Assembly (NCBI GenBank): GCA_002005505.1
Contig: KV908612.1
Span: 88,786-152,785, forward strand
DNA: 64,000 nucleotides
From: Botryococcus braunii
Lineage: Eukaryota; Chlorophyta; Trebouxiophyceae
Reading direction: 5' to 3'
The translations under genes and the position numbers were made by a program. Below are positions 1-9,203 of the stretch, piece by piece. The notes beneath the pieces are model-generated. The model saw only the letters and a list, made by a program, of their open reading frames with translations, made no database searches and was not told where the DNA came from. Positions within the stretch are counted from its first letter, which is position 1. Every line of letters starts with the position of its first letter.

Positions 1-233
1 ACTTGGTCTGCTTGCTCGCTCTCAAAACCTCTTCCGCTGAGCATGTCATGACAGCCACTGAAAGCAGTGCTCTCCTAGACCCATAACTGCTAGTTGGTGC
101 AAACACCTCCATGACATCTACACCAGGGATTTGCCTACATCCCTGAGCTACCAACCTTGCCTTGAACCTTAGCACATTACCATGAGCATCCATTTTCATT
201 GAGAAAATCCAGTGAACTGGTGTAACAGGAATA
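1..233 (-). pseudogene. Copia reverse transcriptase fragment (B/D family)
   Basis: Read on the minus strand this translates to the start of a Ty1/copia reverse transcriptase: PVHWIFS, DAHGN, FKARLVAQGCRQIPG and APTSSYGSRRALLSV are recognisable and match the same stretch in the B elements at 30470-30640 and 53710-53870. The left side runs off the window, and after about position 50 the match is lost. On the right, homology ends at about 233, just before a possible LTR start at 240, so this looks like the target into which gypsy element G1 inserted. It is too short to say whether it was a full element. Confidence 0.8.
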
Positions 234-239
234 GTCGCG

Positions 240-519
240 TGTTATAGGAAAATGACCGGACCACGAGGATTTGGACCTCCATAAAGGTCCCTTCGTGAGT
301 TATGTTCCTCCACGCCAAGAAGTGGCTACTTCACGCGCCAAGGGAGTGACCCCTTACTTGACACGGCGCATTGGCGATGGAGACAGGGACACACTTAGAA
401 CAGGATAGAATAAGGCTTTGGCAGAGGAAGGACCGGGCCGGACTGGACGGGTACTGAGGTGGAGCCCAAACAAGTTGTCACCATTGTTCCCGCATCCTTT
501 GGCCGTTTCTACTGTATCA
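240..519 (+). repeat. putative 5' LTR of gypsy element G1
   Basis: The stretch begins TGTTATAGG and ends GTATCA, one base before a primer-binding-site-like sequence at 521. It lies between a copia scrap and the gypsy gag region (with A1 inserted between), so a gypsy 5' LTR is the simplest reading. The matching 3' LTR is not in the window because G1 is truncated near 12553, so the borders rest only on TG..CA ends and context. Confidence 0.4.
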
Positions 520-520
520 C

Positions 521-540
521 TGGTATCGGCGAGAGGGGCC
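521..540 (+). other. putative tRNA primer-binding site of G1
   Basis: TGGTATCGGCGAGAGGGGCC begins with TGG, the complement of a tRNA CCA end, and sits just after the putative LTR. I could not assign the tRNA. The leader continues to 620, is split by A1, and resumes at 7638, reaching the gag start at 7753. Confidence 0.35.
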
Positions 541-620
541 AAATTTTGAGCTCCTCTCGTTGAAAAAATTTCCCAAAGAAGTTTTTCAGAGAATTCTATA
601 GATTCGGATTGGGTTAGTTG

Positions 621-1314
621 TGTGAAAGGTTATGGGCAATCGGCTTTCCCTGTACAAAGCAGACAGGTCGTCAATAGACGAAGTTACTCCAGCTACAGTC
701 CGTACGACTGTCTGCTGAGTGCCACACACAACTGTCGGACAAGACTAGCATCTGGTGATGCCCAGCATCTTTCACAACCAGTTCCGTTACATCATTATCT
801 TGTACACAAGCACCGATCAAGCAATCACTAGATAAGGCTCTAGACGGCTACGTTCAAGTACATGCCTATACTCCCTGAAGTCACTGTCCCTTATCTGTTT
901 GAGTGACTACAGGGTACACTAAGCTTGTTCACTCTCACAATAGCAACAATGATACAACACACACTGCCGCACCGTACCTGTACAAAGCAGACAGGTCGTC
1001 AATAGACGAAGTTACTCCAGCTACAGTCCGTACGACTGTCTGCTGAGTGCCACACACAACTGTCGGACAAGACTAGCATCTGGTGATGCCCAGCATCTTT
1101 CACAACCAGTTGGTATTCACTCCGGTGGGGCAGCCTTAAGAGTTCATCCGACAAACGTGTGATCTAGATAGGATTGTACCTTATGTTCGAAAACGTCCAG
1201 AATCTGCCGTGTCTCAAGGTACCTTATGTTCTCAATGGACCCATATCCTAATAGTGCACACATGAAGATCACTTAAAGCACAAGGCATTCAATAATAATG
1301 TTCAGAACTCAACA
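621..1314 (-). repeat. A1 3' LTR (two-cassette type)
   Basis: 694 bp. Contains two copies of a 135-bp cassette (plus-strand 649-783 and 977-1111), 328 bp apart. In element sense each cassette starts AACTGGTTGTG and ends TTTGTACAG. It also holds two GTACCTTATG boxes, seen on the plus strand. The last LTR bases in element sense contain GCCCATAACC, complementary to the adjoining primer site. Confidence 0.95.
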
Positions 1315-1330
1315 CTTCCCCTTGCCTGCA
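1315..1330 (-). other. A1 polypurine tract
   Basis: In element sense the tract reads AGGCAAGGGGAAG and abuts the 3' LTR start TGTTG. It is the usual start site for plus-strand DNA synthesis. The core GGCAAGGGGAAG recurs unchanged at the same place in B1 (before 31932), B3 (before 41813), C (before 49298) and B2 (before 55164). Confidence 0.85.
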
Positions 1331-1334
1331 TGCT

Positions 1335-4300
1335 TTAAGTGTATCTTCTCAAACCTAGTGAATCACGATGACCAACAAACACGGGCTTGGCAAGTGGCTT
1401 GGTCATAATGTCAGCCACATTGCGTGCAGATTCCACATAGAGGATATCTACCTGCCCAAGTGCCATAGCTTCCCTAGCGTAGTGGAAGCTTACTGCAACG
1501 TGCTTTGTGAATTTGGAATACAGGGGGTTCCGTAAATTAGAAATGCATCCTTGGTTGTCACAGAAAATTTTGACCCTCCAAGGTGCAGCCCCTATCTCTT
1601 CCAAGAAGCCCCTTAGCCAGTTGGCTTCCTTCACAATATGGCCAGCTGCCATAAACTCAGCTTGCACAGTTGAGGTAGCAACTGAGCTCTGCTTCTTGCT
1701 TCCCCAAACCACGGCACTACCATAGACTGATAGAACATAGCCAGTGGTGGAATACCTGTGGTCCAGGTCCCCAGCATAGTCGGCATCAACATAGCCTTCT
1801 AGCTCAGGGCCCTTTCCACCCAGAGTAAGAGCTAACTCTCTGGTATCTCTCAAGTACTTCAGCACTCGAATGGCCTCATTCCAGTGTGAGGTAGTGGGTG
1901 TCATTCTATACCTTGACAACACTCCAACAGCCTGAGAAATGTCAGGCCGGGTCGTATTGGCTATGTACAGTAACGATCCAATTAACTCGCAGTATCGATG
2001 ACCAGGTGGCAGAGGGGTACCAGCCCCATGTGACATACCATCTGAGGACTCGGGTCTGCTGCTAGCCACGAAGTCCTTGGACATGGGGGTATCAACCCCA
2101 CGTCCATCATCAGCAACGCCAAACTTCTCCACAAGAGCATCAATCTTGGGAGTGCAACTCATGGAAATAGTGCCCTGAACTCTATTGCGTAGGACCTGAC
2201 ACCCCAGGAAATCATTCACCTCTCCCAAATCATGGATGGTGAAGTCCTTCTTCAATAACTCTTTCCCCCACTCAATCTCTGCAACCACTCTGGCAACTAT
2301 GAGAAGATCATCGACATAAACAAGAATAAACGACAGATTACCATCAGGGGCCCTCCTGATGTATACCCCAGCGTCGCTCTTGCACACACTATACCCCATC
2401 ACGCTCAACTTGTCGCTCAAGGTCTTGTGCCAAGCCCGTGGGGCTTGCTTAAGACCGTAAAGTGCCTTCCTGAGCTTGCACACAACTCTCGTGTTGCCAT
2501 TCTCAAATCCTGGTGGTTGGGTTACATAGACCTCTTCCTCCAACTCCCCATTGAGAAAAGCTGTCTTGATATCCACTTGGTGGATCTCAAGATTTTGTGT
2601 GGCAGCCACTGCCAGCACAGCTCTCCTAGCACCATAGCTGCTGGTAGGTGCAAAAACCTCACCAACATCTATACCAGGAATCTGTCTGCAACCCTGGGCA
2701 ACCAATCTTGCTTTAAACCGAGTGACATTCCCATGTGCATCGTTTTTTGTAGAAAAAATCCAATGAACAGGGATAACTTTCTGCCCATGGGGTCTTTCCA
2801 CATACTGCATAACCTCATGGGTGTCTAAAGACTCCATCTCCTCTTGCATTGCCTGCTGCCAAAACTCCCACTGAGGTGAGCGCTGGGCTTCCCTCAAGTT
2901 TGAGGGCACGTGAACTTTTCCCAACGTGACAGAAGGTACACTCTGTACCTTATGCTGTGGTGCAGCAGGGCTGTCAGCCTTACTGATGCTGTTCCCTTCT
3001 CTCTCTCTCTCTCCCTGGTTGCCAGAATAAGGTACATTATGTACCTTATGCTGGGACTGGGCAGTACTGCCGGGATTATCTGATTCCTTCTCAAGTCTCT
3101 CTCTCTCTCCTTGACTACTGGACTCATGTGCAGCACCCTTACATTCTCGCACCTTCCGCAATGCAGAGGGGAGCAGCAGCTCTCTCTCTCTCCTGGACTC
3201 ACACTTGGGCACACTACCCAGACTTGCCTGAGCTGCGCCTACAATGTCAGCCTGCACACCATAAGCATGACTAGCCAGTGACTGGGATTGGGCACCAGCT
3301 TCCCCTACTGCTGGCATGTCTAACCCACTGCTCTCATCTCTTACATCTGCACCGAACATAGCCTCGACTGTCTCAACCTGCCCCTGCATATCAGGGAGAC
3401 CAACCATGTTTGGCTCACTCACAATTGCCTGACCTGGGTCAGGGGCATGCAATGGGATGTCAGAATGCTCTCTCCTAGCCACGCGCTGTACATAACGCTG
3501 CTCCCTTGTAAGGGTGGTCCCTGGAGGAAGGGGAATTTGTGACTTCCCCTGCATTCGCAACCCCTCTTGTACCTTCTGCATTTTTTCTACCTGGGATTGA
3601 GTTTCTACACCCCCCCTGGCCAGATTCTGCATATGCTCAAGCACCGACCACGAGTGCTGAGATGGTTCTGGGGTCCCAACAGTAGAATCCAGGCTGGTGG
3701 GGTTTCCTTGGTCATGTGCTGCTGTGGTCCCGTCTCCAGACTGATCCCCAGCACAAAGTCCAGAGGTCCCAGGAGCCTCAGTGGAAAGCGTCTCCACTCC
3801 ATGGTCATCCTCCTCATCCCAGAACGTGGGTGGAGCAGCAGAGGGAATTGCTTGAGGCGTTGCCAGATTCTCACTGCCAAGGGGGGGTGATATCCTAGAA
3901 TCATAGACAGACCCAGGCTGGACCTTTGATAGACCCACTCTCTCAGCCCCCCTCAAGTGCTCGATAAAGCTGACGTCCCTACTCTCCTTCCACACTCCAT
4001 TCCCCACGTACACACGATACGCTTTAGACTGGGGACAATAACCAGTAAACATCCCAGGGATGGTCTTGGGCCCAAAAACAGACCTTTGGCCACTGGGAAT
4101 GTGCACATGGGCTACACAGCCAAACGTGCGCAGCACAGACACATCAGGTTTGACACCAAAGAATAATTCCATGGGGGTCAGGGACCTGTCTGAAGTAGGA
4201 CCCACATTGTAGAGGAGGGTAGCTGTCTCAAGCGACTCCTTCCAAAGGGAGGGGTCTGCTGCAGCATGGACCAACAGAGTCCTTGTTCGCTCCTTCAGGG

Positions 4301-6548
4301 TCCTATTCATCCTCTCCGCCACCCCATTCTGCTGAGGCGTGTAGGGCGCTGAGGACTCCATCTTAGTGCCCTGCTGAGCACAAAACTCTTTGAATTGCTG
4401 GTTCAGGAACTCTGAACCCCTGTCAGTCCTCACACACTTCACAACCGTGCCTCGTTGGGTCTGCCAAAAACGGAGCAGGTCTATCACAGCCTTTGGGATG
4501 CCATCCTTTGACTTCACAGGCAGGGAGGCAACTTGGTGTGAACTTTCATCCACTACAGTGACCCAATATCGTTCACCTGTGATGGCAGGAGGTGATATGG
4601 GACCCACAGTATCCACATGGACTCTATCGAGTGGGTGATGTGCAGGCCTGGAAGATACAGGGAAAGGAGGTCTGGAGTGTTTCCCTTGTATACACGATTC
4701 ACAGTGCTTGGGGCACTCAGAGCAGGGAGCAAGGGAGATATTGATTCCTGTAACCAGATCTTCCTTGGAGAACCTCTGCATGCTGCTGGCACCAGGATGA
4801 CCTAACCTAGCATGCCACAGAGATCTCTCGCTACACACGTGTCCTTTCCTAAGATGAGACGCCTCAGCCATGTGATCAATATGTCTGCAGCCAACTTGCT
4901 GCCCTCTGACAGGACTAACAAACTCCAAAAAAAACAGACCTCGTGCGCGGGTGATATCTCCACACCACCCTTCAGGTCCCTTCATGGCTGTGTAACCACC
5001 TGCAGTGTCAGTCAGGAAAGATGCTCCATCCTGAATTGCACCAGTGACTGAAATGAGGTTGGTATGCGCAGAAGGAACACACTGCACATTGTGCAGCCAG
5101 AATACTTCGTGCCTTGCATTCACAAGGCATACAGACCCAGATGCAATGATTCCTCCCTTGGCGTCTGAGGTTGCCAAGTGCAGAGGAAGAGGCTGTCTAT
5201 GCATAACTGGATTATGGAGCAATGAGAGATCATTGACTATATGCACAGAGGCACCACTATCTATTAACCAAGATGTGCTGCTAGCTCCATGCGAAGTTGG
5301 GGCAAGCACATTGAGAGAGATAAACATCGCCTCACCAGAAGGAGGGGGTGGAGGTGGTAAATGCCACCCCGGAAACGTGTGTTGACTTGTTGGATAGTTA
5401 TATGCTGAAGGAGGTCCAGGGCTGGAAGCGGATGAAGGCGGGCCACCCCGGCCAGATCCATGGTCCCACCAGGCTTGAGGAGACGACTGTGGGCCTCCCT
5501 GGCCCCAGTAAGCTGCAGGCCCAACGCTTGCCGCTTGCATGTTTTGATGCAGAGCCTGCAGCTGCCTGAGCGGTCCGCAGTCAGTCATGAAGTGGCCCTT
5601 TGCCTTGCAGAAGTGGCATGTAAGCTCCTCTCTGGGCCTTCTTGCCCTGCCAGGTCCACGCCCCCTGCCACCAAAAGTAGTTGCAGAGGGGCCAGCGGGA
5701 GGCTGTTCGTTTGCTGGTAGTGCTGCTCCAACTCCCGGTACTGCTCCCACTCCTGGTGCAGCTCCAGCGCTTGATGACGCTCCAGCTACCCCCCCAGAGG
5801 GACCAGCCACTGCTGCAGCTGCCATGGCCTGAGGTGTTCCCTCTGCAGGTGGGTCCTTGTACCCACGGCTGGCTGCGGCGCGCAGGATTCTTTGAATCAG
5901 CTCCAATGGCGGCTTGTCGGTTGCCATAACCTCCAGGGACTCGAGCCTCAGCACAGGAGGGAGGCCCTTCACCATCAGCTCCCCAACATTGTGGTCCAAG
6001 AGGATGAACGCGTTCTTTCTGAGACTTGTAGCCAGATCCATCATTCTGTAGAGGTAGACCTTGAGTGTCTCCCCTGTCTTGATGCCCTGCTCCATTTCCT
6101 TGTACCACTCAAGGTTGATGTCTTGGTTGCTCCCTCCAGTGTGACTGTTCTTCACCCACGCGATGAAGTCGAACGCTGCTTTGTGGCATGAGATCTGAGA
6201 ATGCCAGATGACTGGAACTGACTGGATCAGCCACTGCTTGATGGCTGAGTTCTCCACCGACCCTGGCATTGGCCTCTCCAAAGCCGCTCTGACCCCCTTG
6301 GTGTTTGCGCACGCCTCCAAATTTTCATACCAAAATTCAAAATTGCGCCCTCCATCATCAAGCATGACAGTCATCTTTGGATTAGAGGTATTGGGGATGT
6401 AGGCTGCCTTGTCAATCTCCACCTTTGGTTCTGCAGTGGCTGATTGTGTCCCGGTCATAGACTGCCCTGGAGTGGCCCCACTGACTTCTCCAGGTTGAGA
6501 CATTGCTGTTTCACTGCTACTTTCCTTTTCTTTGCCCCTTTTTGTCAT
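1335..6548 (-). CDS. Copia Gag-Pol polyprotein, intact, 1737 codons
   Basis: Single uninterrupted frame for the capsid and enzymes of a Ty1/copia element. Domains in order, with approximate residues: Gag (1-300); CCHC zinc knuckle CHFCKAKGHFMTDC (about 310-323); aspartic protease with DSGASVH (about 428); integrase zinc part with LWHARLGHPG (about 575), catalytic D in HVDTVGP (about 643), D in RTDRGSEF (about 708) and E in NGVAERMNR (about 744); a long low-complexity linker rich in RE pairs; reverse transcriptase with YVDD (about 1410); RNase H with DADYAGD (about 1591). All catalytic residues I can check are present. ATG at 6548 lies 390 bp after the primer site. No gag/pol stop or frameshift is seen, as is usual for plant-type copia elements. 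Confidence 0.96.
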   Translation of the reverse strand: MTKRGKEKESSSETAMSQPGEVSGATPGQSMTGTQSATAEPKVEIDKAAYIPNTSNPKMTVMLDDGGRNFEFWYENLEACANTKGVRAALERPMPGSVENSAIKQWLIQSVPVIWHSQISCHKAAFDFIAWVKNSHTGGSNQDINLEWYKEMEQGIKTGETLKVYLYRMMDLATSLRKNAFILLDHNVGELMVKGLPPVLRLESLEVMATDKPPLELIQRILRAAASRGYKDPPAEGTPQAMAAAAVAGPSGGVAGASSSAGAAPGVGAVPGVGAALPANEQPPAGPSATTFGGRGRGPGRARRPREELTCHFCKAKGHFMTDCGPLRQLQALHQNMQAASVGPAAYWGQGGPQSSPQAWWDHGSGRGGPPSSASSPGPPSAYNYPTSQHTFPGWHLPPPPPPSGEAMFISLNVLAPTSHGASSTSWLIDSGASVHIVNDLSLLHNPVMHRQPLPLHLATSDAKGGIIASGSVCLVNARHEVFWLHNVQCVPSAHTNLISVTGAIQDGASFLTDTAGGYTAMKGPEGWCGDITRARGLFFLEFVSPVRGQQVGCRHIDHMAEASHLRKGHVCSERSLWHARLGHPGASSMQRFSKEDLVTGINISLAPCSECPKHCESCIQGKHSRPPFPVSSRPAHHPLDRVHVDTVGPISPPAITGERYWVTVVDESSHQVASLPVKSKDGIPKAVIDLLRFWQTQRGTVVKCVRTDRGSEFLNQQFKEFCAQQGTKMESSAPYTPQQNGVAERMNRTLKERTRTLLVHAAADPSLWKESLETATLLYNVGPTSDRSLTPMELFFGVKPDVSVLRTFGCVAHVHIPSGQRSVFGPKTIPGMFTGYCPQSKAYRVYVGNGVWKESRDVSFIEHLRGAERVGLSKVQPGSVYDSRISPPLGSENLATPQAIPSAAPPTFWDEEDDHGVETLSTEAPGTSGLCAGDQSGDGTTAAHDQGNPTSLDSTVGTPEPSQHSWSVLEHMQNLARGGVETQSQVEKMQKVQEGLRMQGKSQIPLPPGTTLTREQRYVQRVARREHSDIPLHAPDPGQAIVSEPNMVGLPDMQGQVETVEAMFGADVRDESSGLDMPAVGEAGAQSQSLASHAYGVQADIVGAAQASLGSVPKCESRRERELLLPSALRKVRECKGAAHESSSQGERERLEKESDNPGSTAQSQHKVHNVPYSGNQGEREREGNSISKADSPAAPQHKVQSVPSVTLGKVHVPSNLREAQRSPQWEFWQQAMQEEMESLDTHEVMQYVERPHGQKVIPVHWIFSTKNDAHGNVTRFKARLVAQGCRQIPGIDVGEVFAPTSSYGARRAVLAVAATQNLEIHQVDIKTAFLNGELEEEVYVTQPPGFENGNTRVVCKLRKALYGLKQAPRAWHKTLSDKLSVMGYSVCKSDAGVYIRRAPDGNLSFILVYVDDLLIVARVVAEIEWGKELLKKDFTIHDLGEVNDFLGCQVLRNRVQGTISMSCTPKIDALVEKFGVADDGRGVDTPMSKDFVASSRPESSDGMSHGAGTPLPPGHRYCELIGSLLYIANTTRPDISQAVGVLSRYRMTPTTSHWNEAIRVLKYLRDTRELALTLGGKGPELEGYVDADYAGDLDHRYSTTGYVLSVYGSAVVWGSKKQSSVATSTVQAEFMAAGHIVKEANWLRGFLEEIGAAPWRVKIFCDNQGCISNLRNPLYSKFTKHVAVSFHYAREAMALGQVDILYVESARNVADIMTKPLAKPVFVGHRDSLGLRRYT

Positions 6549-6920
6549 ACTATTGTCACTTCACCAGCCAAACTTACTCATAAACTTCTGGAATGCAGCA
6601 ATACCCTACAATTCCCTCCATGTCATGGAAATTTACCAGCCAGTCTTGCACAGTAGTAGCAGATATGTTCCCCTCAGAAGTTTGCGCCGGAGTCCGGCCC
6701 GACTCACTCAGTGCTTCTAGACAACGTCTATGAATGATAAAGCACAGCTAAAACTTCAATTATGAATTTCCCAGAAAGGTAAACTGTGAGTAAGATAATG
6801 GTCCTGGTACACTCGAGTTCCCTTGCGCCGCTGCGCCATGCTCGAGCTCCTTTGTTGACGCTTACGTCTGACCCATCCGTAGACGACCTTCACTCCTGCT
6901 TTTACTTGGCTCAGCTGGAA

Positions 6921-6938
6921 GGGCGTGGGCCCATAACC
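6921..6938 (-). other. A1 primer-binding site (initiator tRNA-Met anticodon arm)
   Basis: In element sense GGTTATGGGCCCACGCCC directly follows the 5' LTR end TTCACA. The first 14 bases are complementary to the anticodon stem-loop of initiator tRNA-Met (contains the CAT anticodon in GGGCCCATAACC), not to its 3' end. This is the half-tRNA priming known from Drosophila copia. The same site occurs in every copia element here. Confidence 0.85.
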
Positions 6939-7632
6939 TGTGAAAGGTTATGGGCAATCGGCTTTCCCTGTACAAAGCAGACAGGTCGTCAATAGACGAA
7001 GTTACTCCAGCTACAGTCCGTACGACTGTCTGCTGAGTGCCACACACAACTGTCGGACAAGACTAGCATCTGGTGATGCCCAGCATCTTTCACAACCAGT
7101 TCCGTTACATCATTATCTTGTACACAAGCACCGATCAAGCAATCACTAGATAAGGCTCTAGACGGCTACGTTCAAGTACATGCCTATACTCCCTGAAGTC
7201 ACTGTCCCTTATCTGTTTGAGTGACTACAGGGTACACTAAGCTTGTTCACTCTCACAATAGCAACAATGATACAACACACACTGCCGCACCGTACCTGTA
7301 CAAAGCAGACAGGTCGTCAATAGACGAAGTTACTCCAGCTACAGTCCGTACGACTGTCTGCTGAGTGCCACACACAACTGTCGGACAAGACTAGCATCTG
7401 GTGATGCCCAGCATCTTTCACAACCAGTTGGTATTCACTCCGGTGGGGCAGCCTTAAGAGTTCATCCGACAAACGTGTGATCTAGATAGGATTGTACCTT
7501 ATGTTCGAAAACGTCCAGAATCTGCCGTGTCTCAAGGTACCTTATGTTCTCAATGGACCCATATCCTAATAGTGCACACATGAAGATCACTTAAAGCACA
7601 AGGCATTCAATAATAATGTTCAGAACTCAACA
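6939..7632 (-). repeat. A1 5' LTR (two-cassette type)
   Basis: 694 bp, no difference from 621-1314 found by eye. In element sense: TGTTGAG start at 7632, GTACCTTATG boxes (plus-strand 7537-7546 and 7494-7503), a weak TATA-like CTTAAG about 31 bp before cassette 1 (7429-7295), spacer, cassette 2 (7101-6967), and a short tail ending at 6939. Confidence 0.95.
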
Positions 7633-7752
7633 AGTTGTGGTGTGTGTGGCGCTTTTAGGGGCCTACGACTCGGGTCACCGAGTTTAGGGCCCCCACCCGG
7701 ACTTTCTCGATTTCCTGTGTCACCGAGCCTCGCCAGCACTGACAGCTCAGAA

Positions 7753-9085
7753 ATGGCTAGACGACAAGTCGAAGAGCTGCAGGCTGCTTTGGCCGAGGCC
7801 GAGGGGCGTGAAGCGGCAATGGCTGCCGAACTGGCTGAGTTACGACAACAGGCAGAAAACGCTGAAGTTGCGGCTCAAAACCCCGCGAACCCACAGGCAA
7901 GAATCCCGACCGTTCGAACCCACTTACCGGAAAAATTCGAGGGACGCAGGGACGATCTCCAACAATTCCTAGACGATGTGAGGTCATATTGTGAACTCAC
8001 CGGTGTGCCCGCGAACCTCAGGGTTGACTACGCAGTGCGCTGCTTAGGAAAGAGCGTGAAAAAGGTGTGGTTAACAAAAAAAAGCAGCTTACGTGAGGCA
8101 AAATCCAGGTGCTGTCGTAGATTTAGCTCTCTTTGGGGATCTGTTGTCTTCTGTCTATGATAACACTGATAAGGTTGCAAAGGCAAGGGATAAACTTGAT
8201 TCCGTAGATCAGGGCAACGAATCAGTTGAGAAGTATGTTGAGCGCTTTACAACCTTGCTAGCAGAGGTAGAAGTCAGTGGGGACCTATCCATGGGGGAGA
8301 AAATCCATAGGTTTCGTAAAGGCCTACGTGAGGATTTAAAGAAGAATTCAGCAATTAACCCTACAACAGGCAAAGGTTTTGATGATTTGGATGCCTTGAT
8401 AAGTTTACTCACACGGTACGATGCCGCGGTGGGCGGGCCCTTACAGGCAAAGAGACTGAGAACCGGCCCCGGGGGCCCTAACTCAAGCATTGCAACCGCC
8501 ACCGTTGGCCCAGCACCGCACGTTGCTGGCGTCGGACAGGACTGGACAATCCCCTACTACAGTCATGAATTTGGGATGATGGCAGCTGCACCGATGGTGG
8601 CAGCGCCAATCCAGATGGCCCATGGTTACCCTGCGCCGCTCGCCACGGTCGCCGCGATCCAAGGCGCGACTCCTTATCCCCGCAGGGATGGTTTACCTCC
8701 CGAGTATCGGAGGGACACTAGAGTTGCCTTTCCCCTCAACAGAAGCTGTTACGCGTGCAATACCCCTGGCCATGAATCTTGGTTTTGCCCACTCAAAAAA
8801 CTTAGAGAGGACCCTAACGCCTATCTTAGTCAACAACAGTGGGACATCTTGCAACACATTGTGAAGGCCAGACAGGAGGTAAACCAGCCTGCTCCACCAA
8901 TTCCAGGTCTGGCTGGTGATTTGCTGCGGCGACGGGTAGGAGGGGGCCACAACAACTTTAGGTCCCTCGGTGTGGGAGCAGCCCCTATGCAAGGGTGGAC
9001 TGCACAGGGTGGGGCCGGACGGGGAAGGAGAATCAGAGGACGGGGCCGTGGGCGAAGCCGGGCAAGGGGACGCGGTAGGCCATGA
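7753..9085 (+). pseudogene. G1 gypsy Gag, frameshifted
   Basis: Starts MARRQVEELQAAL with a heptad-like coiled-coil segment (residues 1-50), then a retrotransposon Gag core (LPEKFEGRRDDLQQFLDD; RFRKGLRED). A frameshift near the A-run at about 8080 moves the reading frame. The C-terminal half carries a CCHC knuckle CYACNTPGHESWFC (about 8748-8790) and ends in a G/R-rich nucleic-acid-binding tail (8990-9082). It encodes the capsid protein of a Ty3/gypsy element and precedes pol in a different frame. Confidence 0.85.
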
Positions 9086-9203
9086 GTGGAGTTTGAGAAG
9101 GAAACCTCCACACTTTTGTTCCTTGGGAATCTTTTCATTCTTCTATCGAGCAACGTTGTTCTGAGTTTTTGCATTGTTCTTTTTCTAGAGGCCCTTTGAC
9201 AAT

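Larger units (their letters stand above)
621..7632 (-). mobile_element. Full-length, apparently intact Ty1/copia element A1
   Basis: A complete 7012-bp copia retrotransposon on the minus strand. Two 694-bp LTRs (6939-7632 is 5', 621-1314 is 3') begin TGTTGAG and end TTCACA in element sense, and I find no difference between them by eye. The 5-bp target duplication AGTTG is present at 616-620 and 7633-7637. The primer site directly follows the 5' LTR, the purine tract AGGCAAGGGGAAG directly precedes the 3' LTR, and one unbroken frame covers gag to RNase H. Identical LTRs and an open frame point to very recent insertion; whether it still moves cannot be told from sequence. A2 (20805-27488) is a damaged relative. 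Confidence 0.95.

Noticed and set aside
5460..6108. Plus- and minus-strand shadow frames within A1 gag
   Set aside because: They overlap the intact gag-pol frame in other frames, and their composition follows from it.
6918..6945. Possible initiator tRNA-Met gene piece (GGGCCCATAACC)
   Set aside because: Only the anticodon arm is present, directly beside an LTR end and repeated in every element; it is the primer-binding site.
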